A stretch of 6,295 bases of DNA from an uncultured Clostridia bacterium (GCA_947165115.1 CAMUZD010000106.1:1-6295); one strand, 5' to 3'. Numbered from the stretch's first letter, positions 1 to 6,295 are shown. Notes: generated by a model from the sequence alone, not told the origin. A program made the numbers and translations.

Positions 1-1353
1 ATTCTCGTGTGAAAATCTGATGGGATTATCCGCATCGAGCTTATAGAGATGCTCATCGCGCTCGCCCGCAAGCTCAAATCCGTCGCAGATAGGCTGTCCG
101 CCTCCGCCTCCGCAACCGCCGGGACAGGCCATAATCTCAACGAAATCGTAGCTGACCTTGCCTGCGCGGATTGCGTCGAGCAGTTTACGTGCATTGCCGA
201 GACCGCTTGCGACAGCTACCCTGACTTCAACCGAATCAATCGTGAACGTTGCCTCGCGCCAGGGACCGTTCAACCCTCTGACTGCTTTGAAAGCGTCGGC
301 TTCGGGATTTTTTCCGGTCACAAGGAAATATGCCGAGCGCAGAGCCGCTTCCATAACGCCGCCGGTTGCGCCGAATATGACAGCGGCGCCCGAACCGTCG
401 CCTAGCGGGGAATCGAATTCCTCTTCATCAAGCGATGCGGCGTCAATACCGTGCATTTTTATAAGTTTCGCGACCTCTCTGGTAGTAAGGACAACATCGA
501 CATCCTTCTCGCCCGAGCTCTTCATCGTCTCGATATCGCACTCGCTCTTCTTCGAGGTGCAGGGCATAATCGAAACTGAATAGATTTTATCCGGGGAAAC
601 GCCGATTTTTTCGGCAAAATATGTTTTTGCTACCGCGCCGAACATCTGCTGGGGAGACTTTGCGGTTGAGAGCATATCTACCATATCCGGATATTCGCTC
701 TTTATAAATCTGACCCAGCCGGGGCAGCAGGAGGTGAACATCGGGAATTTATGCTCATCTTTATGCGTAAGCTTTTCTATGAATTCGCTGCCTTCCTCCA
801 TTATGGTAAGGTCTGCGGAGAAATTGGTGTCGAACACATAATTGAAGCCCGCTTTTCTGAGAGCGGCAGCAAGGCGGTTGACACTCGCCTTTTCTCTGTC
901 AATTCCGAGCGCCTCGCCCCATGCGGCGCGGACCGCGGGAGCAATCTGAACAAGCGTAATCTTTTCGGGATCATCGAGCGCCGCATTGACCTTCGCGGTA
1001 TCGTCTCTCTCATAGAGAGCGCCGACCGGGCAATGGGTTATGCACTGACCGCAGAGCGAGCAGTGAGCCGATTCGAACGGTAATCCGCCGGCGACGCCGA
1101 TTGTTGTATGAGAGCCGGTGCCCTCGACATCCCAGATATTGAGACTCTGCACCTTGTCGCAGATCTGGATGCAGCGCATACATTTGATACATTTGGAATT
1201 ATCCCTGATAAGCGGGAAATCCGTATTCCAGTTCATCTTCGGAGGAGTTATCGAATAGGAGTTTAAGTTTATGCCGGATTCCTCTGCAAGCGACTGCAGT
1301 TTGCAGTTGCCGTTTCTGGAGCAGGTGGTGCAGTCGGTATTGTGCTGTTCACG
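1..1353 (-). CDS. hydA: [FeFe] hydrogenase, catalytic body (3' part of a broken gene, cut by window edge)
   Basis: This frame is open for 451 codons and runs off the window at base 1; probably only about 30 C-terminal residues are missing. The product is a cytoplasmic [FeFe] hydrogenase that interconverts protons and H2. In order I read: a His/Cys 4Fe-4S motif (HNTDCTTCSRNGNC, about 1345-1304), a two-cluster ferredoxin domain (CIKCMRCIQIC, then CSLCGQCITHCPVG), and the three H-cluster signatures TSCCPGW (about 736-713), MPCTSKKSE (about 564-538) and MACPGGCGGGGGQP (about 129-88). GATGGVMEAALR, also typical of the family, lies between the last two. The final readable residues, RFSHEN, match the usual start of the C-terminal tail. 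With the 5' piece (1356-1604) the protein would be about 570-580 residues, the usual M3 (CpI-like) size. The frame does not join the 5' piece directly, and it has no plausible start before the His/Cys motif, so it is unlikely to be a separate gene. It is the partner of the flavoprotein gene upstream. Confidence 0.93.
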
Positions 1354-1604
1354 CGCCTTGCCTGACGAACTTTCGCACTGTCGGTCAGCACCGATATACC
1401 CTCTTCAACAGGGCAGTTGCACGCGGCGAAAAGCTTATCCCTGCCTTCAATTTCAACAAGGCAGATACGGCAGGCGCCGATTTCATTGAGGTCTTTGAGA
1501 TAGCAGAGAGTCGGGATATTTATCCCTGCCGCCTTCGCGGCTTCAAGAATGGAAGTGCCTTCTTTTGCGGATACATCAATTCCGTTGATTTTAAGATTTA
1601 CCAT
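1269..1604 (-). pseudogene. hydA: [FeFe] hydrogenase, N-terminal 2Fe-2S domain fragment (5' part of the broken hydrogenase gene)
   Basis: The fragment starts at ATG 1604 (MVNLKINGIDVSAKEG), 6 bases after a strong ribosome binding site, GGAGGTA (1617-1611). A longer in-frame start at 1667 exists but lies inside the upstream gene and encodes a sequence unlike the family. The first 83 residues form the plant-type 2Fe-2S ferredoxin domain seen at the N-terminus of HydA and NuoG, with cluster cysteines C34, C45, C48 and C62 (CX10CX2CX13C) and an extra C64. After VRQAR (codon ending at 1356) the sequence stops resembling the family and ends at TAA 1271-1269. The family sequence resumes in another frame at position 1353. 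The start overlaps the end of the flavoprotein gene by 7 bases (ATGGTAA), implying translational coupling. As written, the product would be a short protein carrying only one 2Fe-2S cluster. Confidence 0.85.
1345..1358 (-). other. Frameshift/deletion junction within the hydrogenase gene
   Basis: Upstream of this point the frame reads SAKVRQAR; downstream, in a different frame, it reads REQHNTDCTTC. In HydA and HndD-type proteins about 10-11 residues (roughly KTxxELLLSE) separate the Arg of VRxAR from the cluster-binding His. Here only 11 bases separate the Arg and His codons. Frame and spacing together require about 19, 22 or 25 missing bases (a number equal to 1 modulo 3), not a simple one-base slip. 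What is seen is the frame change and the short spacing. That it is a deletion rather than a sequencing or assembly error is not decidable from this sequence. Confidence 0.8.
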
Positions 1605-3430
1605 CTGAAGTACCTCCCTCTGAATTTGCCGTAGCCGAAGTGGTCGCACCCGAGACATCTGGAGCATTCCTGGGAGGCCTCTTCATCGGTCATGCACTGC
1701 TCCATAAGAGCAAAGTCGTGTTTTCTCTCGTTAGCGGCGCGCTCTTTCATCTTGACTCTGCCGCATGCCGGTTTATCAAGCAGAGAAGGCGCGGGCATCT
1801 CAATATCCAGAGCGAATTCGTGGTTATATCCGAGATAAGTATCGATATTTCTGGCGCCGACCTTGCCTGCCGCAATCGCTTTGATTACCGTCGCGGGACC
1901 TGTCGCGCAGTCGCCTCCGCAGAAAATACCGTCAATGCCTTCAAAATCGCATTCGTCTGTTGCGGCTATTGTATCCCACTTGAGGGGAAGCCCGTGCTCA
2001 CCGAATTTTTCGGATTCTATCGCCTGACCTATGGCGACTATGATAATATCGGCTTCAAGTTTAACCTCGGGCTGATCCGCAGGTCTTACACCGGGTCTGC
2101 CGTCTCTGCCGATAGGACCTATAATCTGCGGCTTTACGACGAGATACTTCGCTTTGCCGCTCTCATCGCCTTCAACGCTGACCGGAGCCATCATCGAAAC
2201 GACCTCGCAGCCCTCGGCGATCGCGCCCTCAACCTCTTCGGCAAGCGCGGTCATATCCTCCTGCCTGCGTCTGTAAACAATGCTGACGCTCTCGGCGCCG
2301 AGACGGACCGATGACCTTGCGCAGTCCATTGCGACATTGCCGCCGCCTACAACCGCGACCTTTTTGCCCGAGAAATCGGGTCTGTCGCCGTCGCCGATTC
2401 TTCTGAGAAGATCAACTGCGGAGGTTACGCCTTCAAGCTCCTCGCCGGGAATTCTCAGTTTCTTATCGGAATGAGCTCCGATTGCTATATAAACGGCGTC
2501 GGAATTGTTTCTGAGTTCATCAAGTGTAATATCCGTTCCGATATCAGTATCAAGGTGAAGCTTAACACCTGTTTCGAGGATAACATTAATTTCGTCCGTA
2601 AGAATCTGCTCGGGCAGGCGGTAATCGGGAATACCGTAGCGGAGCATTCCGCCCGGGAACTTTCTCTTTTCATAAACGTCAACATCGTGACCCATAAGGG
2701 CGAGATAGTATGCCGCAGTAAGTCCGGAGGGGCCCGCGCCGATAACAGAGATGTGCCTGCCTGTCTTTTCAGCGCATTCGGGAGGCGGAACGTGGCCTGC
2801 CTTCTCGGCCGCATATCTCTTGATTCCTCGGATATTTACGGCATCATCAACCATACCTCTTCTGCATCCGTTTTCGCAGGGATGCTCACAGATAAGTCCG
2901 CAGACCGAGGGGAACGGATTATCCTTGCGTATGAGCCTTACCGCGTCGGCATATCTGCCCTGAGCCGTCAAGGCAACATATCCGGGAATATCAACCTGAG
3001 CCGGGCAGAGCGACGAGCAGGGAACAGGCTGTTCCTCGCGCGCGGAGCAGTGATTGCAATTAATATGGCTCTCATAGTCATCCCTGAATGCGAGCACGCT
3101 TTTAAGAGCTACTTCGCCTGCGGTATGACCTATTGCGCAGTCCGCGCTCACGGCAATTACGCGTGCGGTCCGCTCTATCAGAGCGATATCCTCCGCCGAG
3201 CCATCGCCGTCAAGAATCCTGTCATAGATTTCTCCGAGTTTTTTGAGACCGACTCTGCAGGGTGTGCATTTGCCGCAGCTCTGCGAGAGGCAGACATTCA
3301 CAAAGGCCGCGACGGTATCCACAGGGCAGAGACCCTGCTGGGCCTTTGAGAGCCTTGAAGTGAGAAACGAGGCCATCTTCTCAAGCTCAAGGGTGTTCCC
3401 GCTTTTTGCCGTCAAAGAAAGTTTTCCCAA
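1598..3430 (-). CDS. NuoF C-terminal domain / GltD-like fusion: FAD-dependent NAD(P)H oxidoreductase partnered with [FeFe] hydrogenase
   Basis: This is a 610-residue cytoplasmic iron-sulfur flavoprotein, predicted to pass electrons between NAD(P)H and the hydrogenase encoded next. Residues about 15-115 are the NuoF-type 4Fe-4S domain (CGKCTPCRVG, C52, C55, C58, then C98 in SADCAIGHTA), without the FMN/NADH part of NuoF. Residues about 120-210 are a Fer4_20-type domain as in GltD, NfnB and dihydropyrimidine dehydrogenase, with C125, C128, C138, C142, C177, C181, C185 and C189. FAD binding is seen at 229-236 (VIGAGPSG) and near 501-520 (GGDCATGPATVIKAIAAGK). The nucleotide-binding fold is at 358-388 (VVGGGNVAMD and VYRRR). 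The Arg run suggests NADP(H), which is an inference. A C-terminal tail carries C589, C592 and C595 (CSRCLGC) before HFGYG. The start is TTG, preceded by AAAGGA (3445-3440) at 9 bases; the next ATG (residue 19) has a poorer site and would trim a family-like N-terminus. The stop overlaps the hydrogenase start by 7 bases. The combination resembles the organisation described for group A2 (glutamate-synthase-linked) [FeFe] hydrogenases. Confidence 0.92.
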   Translation of the reverse strand: MGKLSLTAKSGNTLELEKMASFLTSRLSKAQQGLCPVDTVAAFVNVCLSQSCGKCTPCRVGLKKLGEIYDRILDGDGSAEDIALIERTARVIAVSADCAIGHTAGEVALKSVLAFRDDYESHINCNHCSAREEQPVPCSSLCPAQVDIPGYVALTAQGRYADAVRLIRKDNPFPSVCGLICEHPCENGCRRGMVDDAVNIRGIKRYAAEKAGHVPPPECAEKTGRHISVIGAGPSGLTAAYYLALMGHDVDVYEKRKFPGGMLRYGIPDYRLPEQILTDEINVILETGVKLHLDTDIGTDITLDELRNNSDAVYIAIGAHSDKKLRIPGEELEGVTSAVDLLRRIGDGDRPDFSGKKVAVVGGGNVAMDCARSSVRLGAESVSIVYRRRQEDMTALAEEVEGAIAEGCEVVSMMAPVSVEGDESGKAKYLVVKPQIIGPIGRDGRPGVRPADQPEVKLEADIIIVAIGQAIESEKFGEHGLPLKWDTIAATDECDFEGIDGIFCGGDCATGPATVIKAIAAGKVGARNIDTYLGYNHEFALDIEMPAPSLLDKPACGRVKMKERAANERKHDFALMEQCMTDEEASQECSRCLGCDHFGYGKFRGRYFRW

Positions 3431-3439
3431 TTATTATCA

Positions 3440-3445
3440 TCCTTT
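3440..3445 (-). promoter_or_regulatory. Ribosome binding site for the TTG-started flavoprotein gene
   Basis: AAAGGA (continuing TGAT, so like AAAGGAGGTGAT with a gap) lies 9 bases before TTG 3430. It supports that start. The ATG that overlaps the site (3440-3438) opens a different frame of only 17 codons and is not the gene start. Confidence 0.55.
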
Positions 3446-3473
3446 CCCGTTGATTTCTTTGCATAACATATTC

Positions 3474-3502
3474 AGTTTACCAAAAACAGCGAAATAATGC
3501 AA
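3474..3502 (-). promoter_or_regulatory. Candidate sigma-A promoter for the hydrogenase operon
   Basis: On the minus strand TTGCAT (3502-3497) and TAAACT (3479-3474) are 17 bases apart, matching 4 of 6 bases in each consensus box. Transcription would start near 3467, leaving a leader of about 36 bases with the ribosome binding site. The region is AT-rich and a second candidate, a TTTACG box 17 bases before TATATT, lies just upstream (about 3530-3502). The exact promoter is uncertain. Confidence 0.4.
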
Positions 3503-3547
3503 TATAAACAGAATAAATTGTATCGTAAATCTTGTTTTTGGCATACT
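3474..3547. repeat. Imperfect 15-bp inverted repeat spanning the divergent promoters
   Basis: The motif TGTTTTTGGnAnACT occurs on the minus strand at 3488-3474 and on the plus strand at 3533-3547. The arms pair at 13 of 15 positions, including 9 contiguous bases (CCAAAAACA with TGTTTTTGG), and are separated by 44 bases. The left arm includes the candidate -10 box of the hydrogenase operon. The right arm ends on the first base of the -35 box of the right-hand operon. Placement at both promoters suggests a shared operator, but in AT-rich DNA chance cannot be excluded and I do not recognise a specific regulator site. Confidence 0.4.
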
Positions 3548-3575
3548 TGACAAACAATCTTATATGTTTTATTAT
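3547..3575 (+). promoter_or_regulatory. Sigma-A promoter for the Pr6Pr/transporter operon
   Basis: A perfect -35 TTGACA (3547-3552) is followed after exactly 17 bases by TATTAT (3570-3575), one mismatch from the -10 consensus. Transcription would start near 3582, giving a short leader of about 32 bases with AAGGA (3601-3605) 9 bases before ATG 3615. This is the strongest promoter-like sequence in the window and suggests a high basal rate unless repressed. Confidence 0.75.
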
Positions 3576-3614
3576 AAATTGTTGTAAATAAATTCTTGAA
3601 AAGGAAGAGAAAAA

Positions 3615-4412
3615 ATGAGCAATCAAAAACTGAAAATCGACAATAAGGGCTTTGCGGTATTTGCCCTGTTATTCGGAATCATCGGTCTGCTTATCATGGC
3701 TCACCACATAGTAAGCTATGAGAATATTCTCAGGCCCTTTATGGATTATCTCATTGAGAACCGCATCATAACCAATGACAAGAGCGGTGTTGCCTTCCTG
3801 CGTATGTTCACTAATGAATCGAATATCCTCGTGGATATCTGGCTGGTTCTCTTTGCGCTGGGCATTTTCGGCAATAAAAAGCTCTATGCCCTGACTCACA
3901 AGGAATGGCTCAGAGGAGCAATCACGCTGAACATCGCGGTAACCGGCATTATCTATTTTACCGTTCTCCTCCCCTCCAGCCAGCCCTTCCCGACCGAAGT
4001 GAACGGAGTGAGCACGGGCGGCATGTGGTTTTCAAATGTCGTTAACTACTGGGATCATCTGATTACACCTGTTTTCTTTACCGCCTGCTGGTTCTTCCCG
4101 ATTGAAGAGAGAAAGATTCCGAAGGTGAAATACGGCCTTGTCTATCTCATTTACCCCATCTGCTATTTTATCGTATGCATTATTCTCGGCGCTCATGACG
4201 GATTCTATCCCTATCCCTTCCTCAGCGGCAGGCAGATGAGCTCAATGCTGCCCGGCCTTAAGGATCAGCCGTATAATCCTGTAACCGGCACTCTGCTGCT
4301 CGTGGCGGTCGTAATAGTTCTCTCCGGAGTATTCTTCGGAATCGGATGCGCTCTCAACGCAATACATAACAAGAGAGTCAAGGCTCCCGCGAAGCCGGAA
4401 GAAAAAGCGTAA
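3615..4412 (+). CDS. Pr6Pr / FAR-17a/AIG1-like six-helix membrane protein
   Basis: This 265-residue integral membrane protein has six likely helices (about 12-34, 64-86, 100-120, 140-161, 172-194 and 222-249) and a Lys-rich cytoplasmic tail. It resembles the bacterial Pr6Pr family, related to eukaryotic FAR-17a/AIG1 proteins. Family-like signatures are FTNESNILV (65-73), ITLNIAVTGIIYFTVLLP (103-120), NVVNYWDHLITPV (141-153) and the segment LGAHDGFYPYPFL (191-203) after the fifth helix. In animal AIG1 and ADTRP a membrane Thr and His catalyse hydrolysis of fatty-acid esters of hydroxy fatty acids. T66 and H148 are the natural candidates here, but this equivalence is inference and the bacterial function is unknown to me. 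The start has AAGGA at 9 bases and lies behind a good promoter. The next gene begins 39 bases after the stop with no terminator between, so they are probably co-transcribed. Confidence 0.8.
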   Translation: MSNQKLKIDNKGFAVFALLFGIIGLLIMAHHIVSYENILRPFMDYLIENRIITNDKSGVAFLRMFTNESNILVDIWLVLFALGIFGNKKLYALTHKEWLRGAITLNIAVTGIIYFTVLLPSSQPFPTEVNGVSTGGMWFSNVVNYWDHLITPVFFTACWFFPIEERKIPKVKYGLVYLIYPICYFIVCIILGAHDGFYPYPFLSGRQMSSMLPGLKDQPYNPVTGTLLLVAVVIVLSGVFFGIGCALNAIHNKRVKAPAKPEEKA

Positions 4413-4451
4413 ATAATTACAAAAACACATCCGACAGGGGGACTTCATTCA

Positions 4452-6233
4452 ATGCTTTCAAAAGTAAAGGGGCTTTTTACCGAGATTAAAACCCACTGGA
4501 AAGAGCCCGCGCCCGGAAACTATGTGCCTTATAAAGAGTACAAGGATATTCTGCTCGCAGTAGGTTCGAATTACTCTGGCTCAAAGATACTTGAATATAT
4601 AGCGTTCGCGGCTTCGTGCTACCTGATGATGTATCACTACAAGCTGCCGTATCTTACTTTTTCGATAATCAATATTATCAATATGCCGCTCAACTATATC
4701 TGGACAATGATCACCTGGTATGTGGCGGACAATCTCGGCTTCCTCAAAAAGACAACCGAGCGCAAGCTTTATCTGCTCTATACGGTCCTCTTTGTCACGG
4801 GCACGGCAATGATAATATTCGACCCGTCAAAGCTATTCAATCAGTCGGGCAGATTCGTGACCTATCTCAACAGTCTCGAGGGCATAAACTGCTCCTCCGC
4901 TTTCAAGATTCTCGGAACCCATATCGCCTGGAACGGCTGGTTCGGCGCGAGAAACATCTTCTGGCGCAAAAAGCTTCTTCCTAAATTCGGCAGATATAAA
5001 TATTCGCTCTATTGCGACGCCGTTCCGAAATGCGTGATGGTATTCCTTATCGGCTGGCTCCCCTTCTACAACATTCCCGATGTCATTACGAGAGTCTGGG
5101 TAGCAAATCTTATGTTCGCCTGCTACAATATGTTCGGCTTCGCGAACAATCTTGAAATCTGCACCCAGAATATCAGCCCGAATATAAGAGAGAGAATCCT
5201 TGTCAGAACCTATCCGATAAAGATTTCACATCTGCTCAATTCCATAATCGCGATTGTGATGCCCGTAATCATCGGTATGCTCCGCTATGAATGGGCGGAT
5301 ATAAACGTATTCAGATATGTCATACCGATAAGCTTCACCGTATTTGTCGCACTGACAATGATTTTCATCGGCAGAATCAAGGAGAGAATTCCGCAGCCGC
5401 CTCTCGAAAAGAAAGTTGAAATCAAATTCTGGGACGGTATGTTCGGCGTAATGCGAAACAAATACAAGTGGATGAAGACTATAGTCGATCTGCTTGACGC
5501 TCTGGGCAACGGTATGCTCCCGTTTGTTACCATACTCTATCTCTATACCTTCCGCCTGAGCGGACTGACATATTCACTGCTTGTTACCCTCGTCTCATTT
5601 GCGGGCACTCCGCCCGATTTCTTCTCACCTTACTTCATGAAGAGATTCTCATATAAGCAGATATGCATCTTCTTCCAGCTTTCCAGAGCAATCGGAAACG
5701 GTATAATTGTTATCGCCCTGCTCTTCTTCGGCGATAAGGTGATGCTCTGCGGCACGGTCTGCGTTGTCACTTTGATTCTGCTCGAAATGTGCAAAACGGT
5801 GCCCGTCACCGCTCAGCACGATATGGACGTCAGAATAAACGACTATCAGATGTATCTTTCGGGCGAGCGTCTTGAGAGTTTCTCGGGCGTATTCGGCTGG
5901 TTCACCGGCCCGATTACCTCGTTTGTCGGCTTGATTATTCCCCTGCTGCTTCTTAAATACGGCTTCAACAGCAACTGGGATGTTCTTTTCATCGATGAAT
6001 CGAGAATAAAGATAATAGTTATACCTATTATAATAGATGTTATAGGTTACCTGCTTATGACCATACCGTATCTCTTCTGGGACTACGACGATGTCAAGGT
6101 CAAGAAAGTTATAGAAGTGCTCAAGCGGCGCGAGGAAGTAACCAAAGGCGAGGATAACCCCGAAGGCGGCGACACTCCGCCCGAATCACCCAAACCGGAT
6201 GAAATACCCGAGGAAGCGGAGGTGATGTCATGA
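4452..6233 (+). CDS. MFS transporter, glycoside-pentoside-hexuronide (MelB-like) type
   Basis: This 593-residue polytopic membrane protein has about 12 hydrophobic segments between residues 45 and 545. It is likely a cation-coupled secondary transporter. Signs of the GPH/MFS_2 group are the central-loop motif ISPNIRERILVRTYP (241-255), equivalent to the TxDxxER loop of MelB, and MDVRINDYQMYLSGERLESFSG (about 458-479), equivalent to the DxxDYxxxxTGxRxE motif after helix 10. It is longer than MelB-type proteins (about 450-500 residues) because of an extended N-terminus, a long segment about 125-190 and a hydrophilic C-terminal tail (about 545-593) that is acidic and proline-rich from residue 567. 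The substrate is unknown; a sugar or glycoside is the family expectation, but the divergence leaves this open. AGGGGG (4436-4441) lies 10 bases before ATG. It follows the Pr6Pr-like gene by 39 bases and overlaps the next gene by 4 bases, so it sits inside an operon. Confidence 0.82.
   Translation: MLSKVKGLFTEIKTHWKEPAPGNYVPYKEYKDILLAVGSNYSGSKILEYIAFAASCYLMMYHYKLPYLTFSIINIINMPLNYIWTMITWYVADNLGFLKKTTERKLYLLYTVLFVTGTAMIIFDPSKLFNQSGRFVTYLNSLEGINCSSAFKILGTHIAWNGWFGARNIFWRKKLLPKFGRYKYSLYCDAVPKCVMVFLIGWLPFYNIPDVITRVWVANLMFACYNMFGFANNLEICTQNISPNIRERILVRTYPIKISHLLNSIIAIVMPVIIGMLRYEWADINVFRYVIPISFTVFVALTMIFIGRIKERIPQPPLEKKVEIKFWDGMFGVMRNKYKWMKTIVDLLDALGNGMLPFVTILYLYTFRLSGLTYSLLVTLVSFAGTPPDFFSPYFMKRFSYKQICIFFQLSRAIGNGIIVIALLFFGDKVMLCGTVCVVTLILLEMCKTVPVTAQHDMDVRINDYQMYLSGERLESFSGVFGWFTGPITSFVGLIIPLLLLKYGFNSNWDVLFIDESRIKIIVIPIIIDVIGYLLMTIPYLFWDYDDVKVKKVIEVLKRREEVTKGEDNPEGGDTPPESPKPDEIPEEAEVMS
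6218..6225 (+). promoter_or_regulatory. Very strong ribosome binding site of the third operon gene
   Basis: GGAGGTGA is a perfect match to the anti-Shine-Dalgarno complement, lying 4 bases before ATG 6230 and within the last codons of the transporter gene. It fixes the start of the downstream gene and suggests it is translated well and coupled to the transporter. Confidence 0.8.
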
Positions 6234-6295
6234 GCAAAAAGGAAAAGAAAATCGCAAATCCCAATGAGGAGATAAAGCTTGACATCCCCGCCGAT
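6230..6295 (+). CDS. Unidentified protein, N-terminal 22 codons only
   Basis: The start codon overlaps the transporter stop (ATGA, 6230-6233) and follows the strong ribosome binding site at 6218-6225. The frame is open to the window edge. The visible residues are lysine-rich at the start (MSKKEKKIANPNEE) and then IKLDIPAD. There is no signal peptide in what can be seen, so the beginning looks cytoplasmic. Too little is present to name a family. Its tight coupling suggests it works with the transporter, for example in handling the transported compound; that is inference from position. Confidence 0.7.
   Translation, partial: MSKKEKKIANPNEEIKLDIPAD

Noticed and set aside
49..583. Two overlapping plus-strand open frames opposite the hydrogenase
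   Set aside because: They are shadows of the H-cluster-bearing strand; the serine- and alanine-rich translations are typical of antisense reading.
1345..1358. Programmed ribosomal frameshift in the hydrogenase
   Set aside because: No slippery heptamer or downstream structure is evident, and the family-conserved connecting residues are missing rather than merely out of frame.
1605..1667. Upstream ATG (1667) as the hydrogenase start
   Set aside because: The extra 21 residues lie inside the upstream gene, resemble no HydA N-terminus, and lack the strong ribosome binding site that precedes ATG 1604.
1640..2314. Plus-strand open frame of 224 codons opposite the flavoprotein gene
   Set aside because: It lies entirely antisense to a well-supported gene, has no family-like sequence, and is explained by codon bias of the opposite strand.
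2471..3349. Plus-strand open frame of 292 codons opposite the flavoprotein gene
   Set aside because: It is long, but it is fully antisense to the NuoF/GltD-like gene whose motifs are unambiguous; the translation shows no recognisable domain or plausible ribosome binding site.
4413..4451. Possible terminator between the Pr6Pr-like gene and the transporter gene
   Set aside because: The 39-base gap has no inverted repeat followed by a T run; it looks like an ordinary intra-operon spacer.

Overview
The window suggests an anaerobic, fermentative member of the Clostridia, probably an uncultured gut-type lineage. The evidence is a multi-cluster [FeFe] hydrogenase with a NuoF/GltD-type flavoprotein partner, AGGAGG-like ribosome binding sites, an AT-rich intergenic region inside moderately GC-balanced genes, and an MFS/GPH-type transporter of a form I associate with this group. 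The assignment to lineage is an inference from gene content.

Left half (positions 1 to 3430, minus strand): a two-gene hydrogen-metabolism operon read leftwards. The first gene (3430 to 1598, TTG start) encodes a 610-residue iron-sulfur flavoprotein. It fuses the 4Fe-4S domain from the C-terminal end of NuoF to a GltD/NfnB-like FAD and NAD(P)H oxidoreductase. It overlaps by 7 bases the second gene (from 1604 leftwards, running off the window at base 1), an M3-type [FeFe] hydrogenase. All H-cluster motifs and accessory Fe-S motifs are readable. However, the hydrogenase reading frame breaks near positions 1345-1358, where about 19-25 bases seem to be missing between the 2Fe-2S domain and the His/Cys cluster motif. 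This is either a pseudogenising deletion or a sequence or assembly error. If intact, the pair would move electrons between NAD(P)H and/or reduced ferredoxin and protons/H2 in the cytoplasm.

Centre (3431 to 3614): a 184-bp AT-rich divergent promoter region. It holds a near-consensus sigma-A promoter for the right-hand genes, a weaker candidate for the hydrogenase operon, and an imperfect 15-bp inverted repeat (13 of 15 paired) with one arm at each promoter, which could be a shared operator.

Right half (3615 to 6295, plus strand): a probable three-gene operon. It contains a six-helix Pr6Pr/FAR-17a-AIG1-like membrane protein, a 593-residue MFS transporter of the glycoside-pentoside-hexuronide (MelB-like) type, and the first 22 codons of a third gene joined to the transporter by an ATGA overlap with a very strong ribosome binding site. 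The substrate of the transporter and the role of the Pr6Pr protein cannot be read from the sequence. I see no RNA genes, CRISPR arrays, insertion sequences or convincing terminators.
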